Below, one piece after another: positions 4,855 to 7,357 of a DNA stretch of 7,357 nt. A program made the translations under genes and the position numbers. A model generated the notes under the pieces. The model ran no database searches. It saw nothing but the letters and a program-made list of their open reading frames with translations, and was not told the DNA's origin. The first letter of the stretch is position 1. Each line of letters starts with the position of its first letter. The stretch comes from Pseudobdellovibrio sp. (GTDB lineage: Bacteria > Bdellovibrionota > Bdellovibrionia > Bdellovibrionales > Bdellovibrionaceae): NCBI GenBank assembly GCA_025449725.1, contig JANWIU010000008.1, positions 1-7,357 of the forward strand, written 5' to 3'.

Positions 4855-6504
4855 TTAATTTTCAAACCAGTTTTTGAAATCTTTTGACCACTGTTCCGGG
4901 TTTTCAAATTTCAAAGGATTTGAAAATTGAGAGCATTGCGCAAATGCATCCGGATGAAAATTCCTTGGCTGACGGTAAAGGTCTTTGTAAATCAAAAGGG
5001 CTTCGCAGGTCTTCTTCGGATTAGAGCTAAAATTAAAATATTCCGGAAGCAGACGCATATTATCGCAGTAAAAAGGATTTGCACGGAAGTCTTTTAAAAA
5101 TTCCGCTCGAAATGCCGGAATATTTTTGGTCGTCAGCAAACCTTTATCGCGCCAGTAACAGGCCCGAAAATTTATCGGGTAATAAGTGCATACAACATTC
5201 ATTACATCAGGCGACACATTAAAAGCCGATTCTAAGTGGATGGACGAAAAAAACAGAACAGAATTAACAATACAAATGAATCCTACTGCGCCAAGAAAGT
5301 ACTGAGCGTATCTGACTTTAAGTCGAATTCCGCACTTATAGGATGAAAGAAACAACCCCAGAAGAACAGCAATACAAAGAATGGATGCGGGGTTTTCAAA
5401 AGGAAACTGAAACACCATCTCAGGAAACAGTACAATAAAAAATTCTAAGAAAAAATTCGACTCTTTTCGGGTTTTTGCTTCGTGAGACCTTGAACGCCAA
5501 AATAATTCAATACCGAGAAATATGAAAAATAAAATGCATAATCCTAAAAACACCCAACCGAATTGAATGCCCCACTTAAGAAACTCAGAATGCGGCTGAT
5601 CAAAAAAAGCAAATTCCGCCGGCGGGCTTTGCTTATCATAGAGGTAGGGAACAATTTCATTCATGAACTGACCCAGCGGAATCCCAAATGGCCTGTTCAA
5701 AAGTAACTGCGCACTCCCCTGGTATAAACTGGCGCGCTCTGAAAAGGCTTCCGGTGTCATCTTACTGATTTTTGAAACATCAGGTGCAGTGAGATGGCTT
5801 ATCAAAAACAACAGGCCCGCCGCACCCAGTGCTACGTATTCCTTTAGGTTTATTTCACGTTTATAAGTTTTAAAAATTACCCAGCCGATCAACCCGATCC
5901 AGGCAGATCGGCTGCGGCCGTAAAGCAAAACAAATGTCACAGCAAACAAGACAAATAGTTTTAAAACTTTTGGGAGACGATCTCTGTCAAATCGTACCCA
6001 CAACATGACAGCCGGAACACTCAAAACAAAAAATTCCGACATCATATTGACGTTACCAAAAGTACTCAACACAGCCATTGTTTGAATATTGTCTTGCAGG
6101 ATTCGGAGATTAAAAATCTCGTAACCGGTAATACCGATGATGATCGCCCACATCAGAAAGAACAAATAGGAAACTTTTTTTTCAAAAAAAGATTCAATTG
6201 AAAGATTTAAACTGTAAACAAAGGTCGTTAGTGAAACAAAGGCCAGCATTTTGAAAAGATACAACGCGCTGGATATTTTACCTTCGGCAAAAAAGAACGC
6301 CAGGTAGTACAAAAATATCATAACTAGCAACAGCCATAATTTTTTGGGGATTTGCCGAAAGTTCAAATTATTCGGAAGACACATGAAAGCTAAGCCTGAA
6401 ACAAAATAAATCAGAAAGGTCTTTGTTGTAAGATAGTTAGCATTTACGTAGCCCGACCAAACGAGTGGGATGAGAAACATCAACAGGACAACAAAACTCT
6501 TCAT
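4855..6504 (-). CDS. O-antigen ligase/polymerase superfamily (Wzy_C) membrane protein
   Basis: The 549-residue protein has about ten hydrophobic segments up to residue 420 (for example 3-18, 27-42, 55-72, 82-98, 112-129, 154-170, 181-195, 222-238, 311-332, 373-387, 400-420) and a soluble, probably periplasmic tail (421-549) with Cys439, 449, 480, 500 and 524. Wzy_C/WaaL-type features are GNVNMMSEF (150-158), the arginine motif YGRSRSAWIGL (195-205), a periplasmic loop with RASLYQGSAQLLLNRPFG (257-274), and PHSEFLKWGIQFGW (304-317) with the conserved His305. Such enzymes move or polymerise undecaprenyl-diphosphate-linked glycan at the outer face of the inner membrane, onto lipid A core (WaaL), a growing chain (Wzy) or protein (PglL type). 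These cannot be told apart here. No Shine-Dalgarno precedes ATG 6504 (TAGAATATG); Met9 (6480) is an alternative start. The gene lies behind the subtilase terminator, so it needs its own promoter or readthrough. Confidence 0.85.
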   Translation of the reverse strand: MKSFVVLLMFLIPLVWSGYVNANYLTTKTFLIYFVSGLAFMCLPNNLNFRQIPKKLWLLLVMIFLYYLAFFFAEGKISSALYLFKMLAFVSLTTFVYSLNLSIESFFEKKVSYLFFLMWAIIIGITGYEIFNLRILQDNIQTMAVLSTFGNVNMMSEFFVLSVPAVMLWVRFDRDRLPKVLKLFVLFAVTFVLLYGRSRSAWIGLIGWVIFKTYKREINLKEYVALGAAGLLFLISHLTAPDVSKISKMTPEAFSERASLYQGSAQLLLNRPFGIPLGQFMNEIVPYLYDKQSPPAEFAFFDQPHSEFLKWGIQFGWVFLGLCILFFIFLGIELFWRSRSHEAKTRKESNFFLEFFIVLFPEMVFQFPFENPASILCIAVLLGLFLSSYKCGIRLKVRYAQYFLGAVGFICIVNSVLFFSSIHLESAFNVSPDVMNVVCTYYPINFRACYWRDKGLLTTKNIPAFRAEFLKDFRANPFYCDNMRLLPEYFNFSSNPKKTCEALLIYKDLYRQPRNFHPDAFAQCSQFSNPLKFENPEQWSKDFKNWFEN

Positions 6505-6520
6505 ATTCTAAAAGGCTAAC

Positions 6521-6560
6521 TGAGAAAAACAAAAAAGCCAACCCGGCTGGGCTGGCTTTT
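6521..6560 (-). terminator. Strong intrinsic terminator after the subtilase gene
   Basis: On the plus strand 6533-6560 reads as AAAAGCCA and CCC, paired with GGG and TGGCTTTT around a GGCT loop, with one mismatch (A/C). In the minus-strand RNA the GC-rich stem is followed by TTTTTTGTTTTT, a proper U-tract. It lies 31-70 bases past the subtilase stop and ends 17 bases before the ligase ATG. The A/T ends of the stem would let it work in both directions. Confidence 0.9.
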
Positions 6561-6564
6561 CATT

Positions 6565-6590
6565 CTGATATCGGGATATCAGATATCTGA
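6565..6590. repeat. Cluster of three GATATC palindromes
   Basis: GATATC occurs at 6567-6572, 6575-6580 and 6582-6587. The first two lie in a perfect inverted repeat (CTGATATC-GG-GATATCAG, 6565-6582). The second and third fall in the perfect 12-base palindrome TCAGATATCTGA (6579-6590), which abuts the subtilase stop codon. The two dyads overlap and are mutually exclusive as hairpins. It could be an mRNA 3'-end structure or a protein site; nothing here decides. Confidence 0.7.
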
Positions 6591-7357
6591 TTATTTACAC
6601 CAAGGAGCGCTTGGTAAAATTTGGCAAAGCATTTGGCATGTTGCCGGATCTTGGATCGGGCATTCGTCGCCGCCTGGATTTCCAGGATTACCCGGATCAG
6701 GTGGGTTACCAGGATTAGAAGAAGAGGCAGCTCCAACGTTGATGTCTAATGATTCAGTTACAACGCCGTTTGCATCGGTAGCTTTAACAGTCGCTGTACC
6801 TTTTGCTACTGCTTTTACCAAACCATTGTTATCAACAGTCAGGATAGATGAATTTGAAGATTCAAATTTAGCAGGAGTAGCGTTTTTAAGCGTTAACTGT
6901 AATGAACCCGCTTCAGCGATAGTTGCAGCAGCCGGAACCAAGAATGGTTTTTTAGCCAAAAGAGTTTCAGTCGCAGCTAAAGCATCTACACGGCAGTTAC
7001 AAGCAGTTGCAATTGATACTTTCGCACCGGTTGATTGCAATAAAGCTTTAACTTCAGCACCTGTTAATGTCGGGTCTTGAGCTTTTAAGAAAGCCACTAA
7101 ACCTGCAACAAGTGGAGTCGCCATTGAAGTACCAGAAAGGTTACCGTATTTATCACCTGGTAAAGTCGACATGATCGCATCACCCGGAGCAGATAAAGAA
7201 ACTTTTGCTTTACCGAAATTTGACCATGATGGTTTTGAGTCAGAGCTGTTTGAAGCAGCCACAGTAATCATATTCGGTAAGCCTGCATTAGCAGGGTATA
7301 CGTCAGATGTATCATTGTTTTTACCGTCATTCGCAGCAGCTGTTACGAAGATAATTC
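6591..7357 (-). CDS. Subtilisin-like serine protease (peptidase S8) with Ig-like domain, 5' end cut
   Basis: The frame is open through the window edge, so the gene begins outside; the Met at 7271 lies inside the catalytic domain and is not the start. Of 254 residues visible, IIFVTAAANDG (1-11) carries the oxyanion-hole Asn9, YPANAGLPNMITVAA is the usual following strand, and GTSMATP (75-81) holds the nucleophile Ser77 (bases 7125-7127). The catalytic Asp and His would be upstream, outside the window. The catalytic part ends near ACNCRVDALAA (118-128) with two cysteines. Residues about 141-207 look like a BIg2-type bacterial Ig-like domain (FESSNSSILTVDNNGLVKAV core). A Pro/Gly/Asn linker follows (212-230), then a short tail with four cysteines ending PWCK. 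It is surely exported; attachment via the Cys-rich tail is possible but unproven. A strong terminator follows. Confidence 0.92.
   Translation of the reverse strand, partial: IIFVTAAANDGKNNDTSDVYPANAGLPNMITVAASNSSDSKPSWSNFGKAKVSLSAPGDAIMSTLPGDKYGNLSGTSMATPLVAGLVAFLKAQDPTLTGAEVKALLQSTGAKVSIATACNCRVDALAATETLLAKKPFLVPAAATIAEAGSLQLTLKNATPAKFESSNSSILTVDNNGLVKAVAKGTATVKATDANGVVTESLDINVGAASSSNPGNPPDPGNPGNPGGDECPIQDPATCQMLCQILPSAPWCK

Noticed and set aside
6505..6510. TAGAAT as a -10 box for the ligase gene
   Set aside because: It matches TATAAT at 5 of 6 positions but abuts the ATG, which would put the transcript start inside the gene, and no good -35 lies 16-18 bases upstream.
6739..7080. 113-residue plus-strand frame in the subtilase gene
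   Set aside because: Antisense to the Ig-like domain and the end of the catalytic domain. Its composition mirrors the real frame.
7269..7271. ATG 7271 as start of the subtilase gene
   Set aside because: The frame stays open upstream to the window edge and encodes the conserved oxyanion-hole region (AAANDG) before this Met, so the Met is internal.

Overview
The window looks like chromosomal DNA of a predatory Bdellovibrio-type bacterium (Bdellovibrionota). This is an inference from the combination seen here: a very long Ser/Thr/Asn-rich fibre protein built from phage-tail-like repeats, a secreted subtilisin-type protease with an Ig-like domain, a DUF4360 exported protein, and flagellar-type (sigma-28) and sigma-54-like promoters. 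No marker gene fixes the taxon. The base composition looks moderately AT-rich.

All five supported genes lie on the minus strand, so transcription runs from high to low coordinates. In that order: (1) the 3' part of a subtilase (7357-6591), ending in three GATATC palindromes and a strong hairpin terminator (6521-6560); (2) a membrane protein of the O-antigen ligase/polymerase (Wzy_C) superfamily (6504-4855); (3) a 229-base intergenic stretch holding an inverted repeat and a sigma-28 (FliA)-type promoter; (4) a small lipoprotein gene (about 4625-4365) overlapping by 8 bases a 1170-residue fibre gene (4372-860), the two forming a translationally coupled pair; (5) a 345-base intergenic stretch with a 10-bp-arm inverted repeat and a sigma-54-type promoter; (6) the 5' part of a DUF4360 exported protein (514-1).

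The centre of interest is the lipoprotein plus fibre operon. The fibre has a signal peptide, a beta-rich head with one cysteine pair, a probable trimeric helical stretch, a shaft made from seven kinds of shuffled repeat modules, and a C-terminal tip resembling domains found at the ends of phage virion proteins. This is the layout of the mosaic adhesive trimer (MAT) proteins of Bdellovibrio, which are surface fibres used on prey. All six cysteines of the fibre fall into three pairs. The promoter is of the motility sigma type, and its predicted start point suggests that the lipoprotein may start at a non-AUG codon. The neighbouring glycan ligase and surface protease fit a cell-envelope or predation locus, but their functional link to the fibre is only inferred from proximity.
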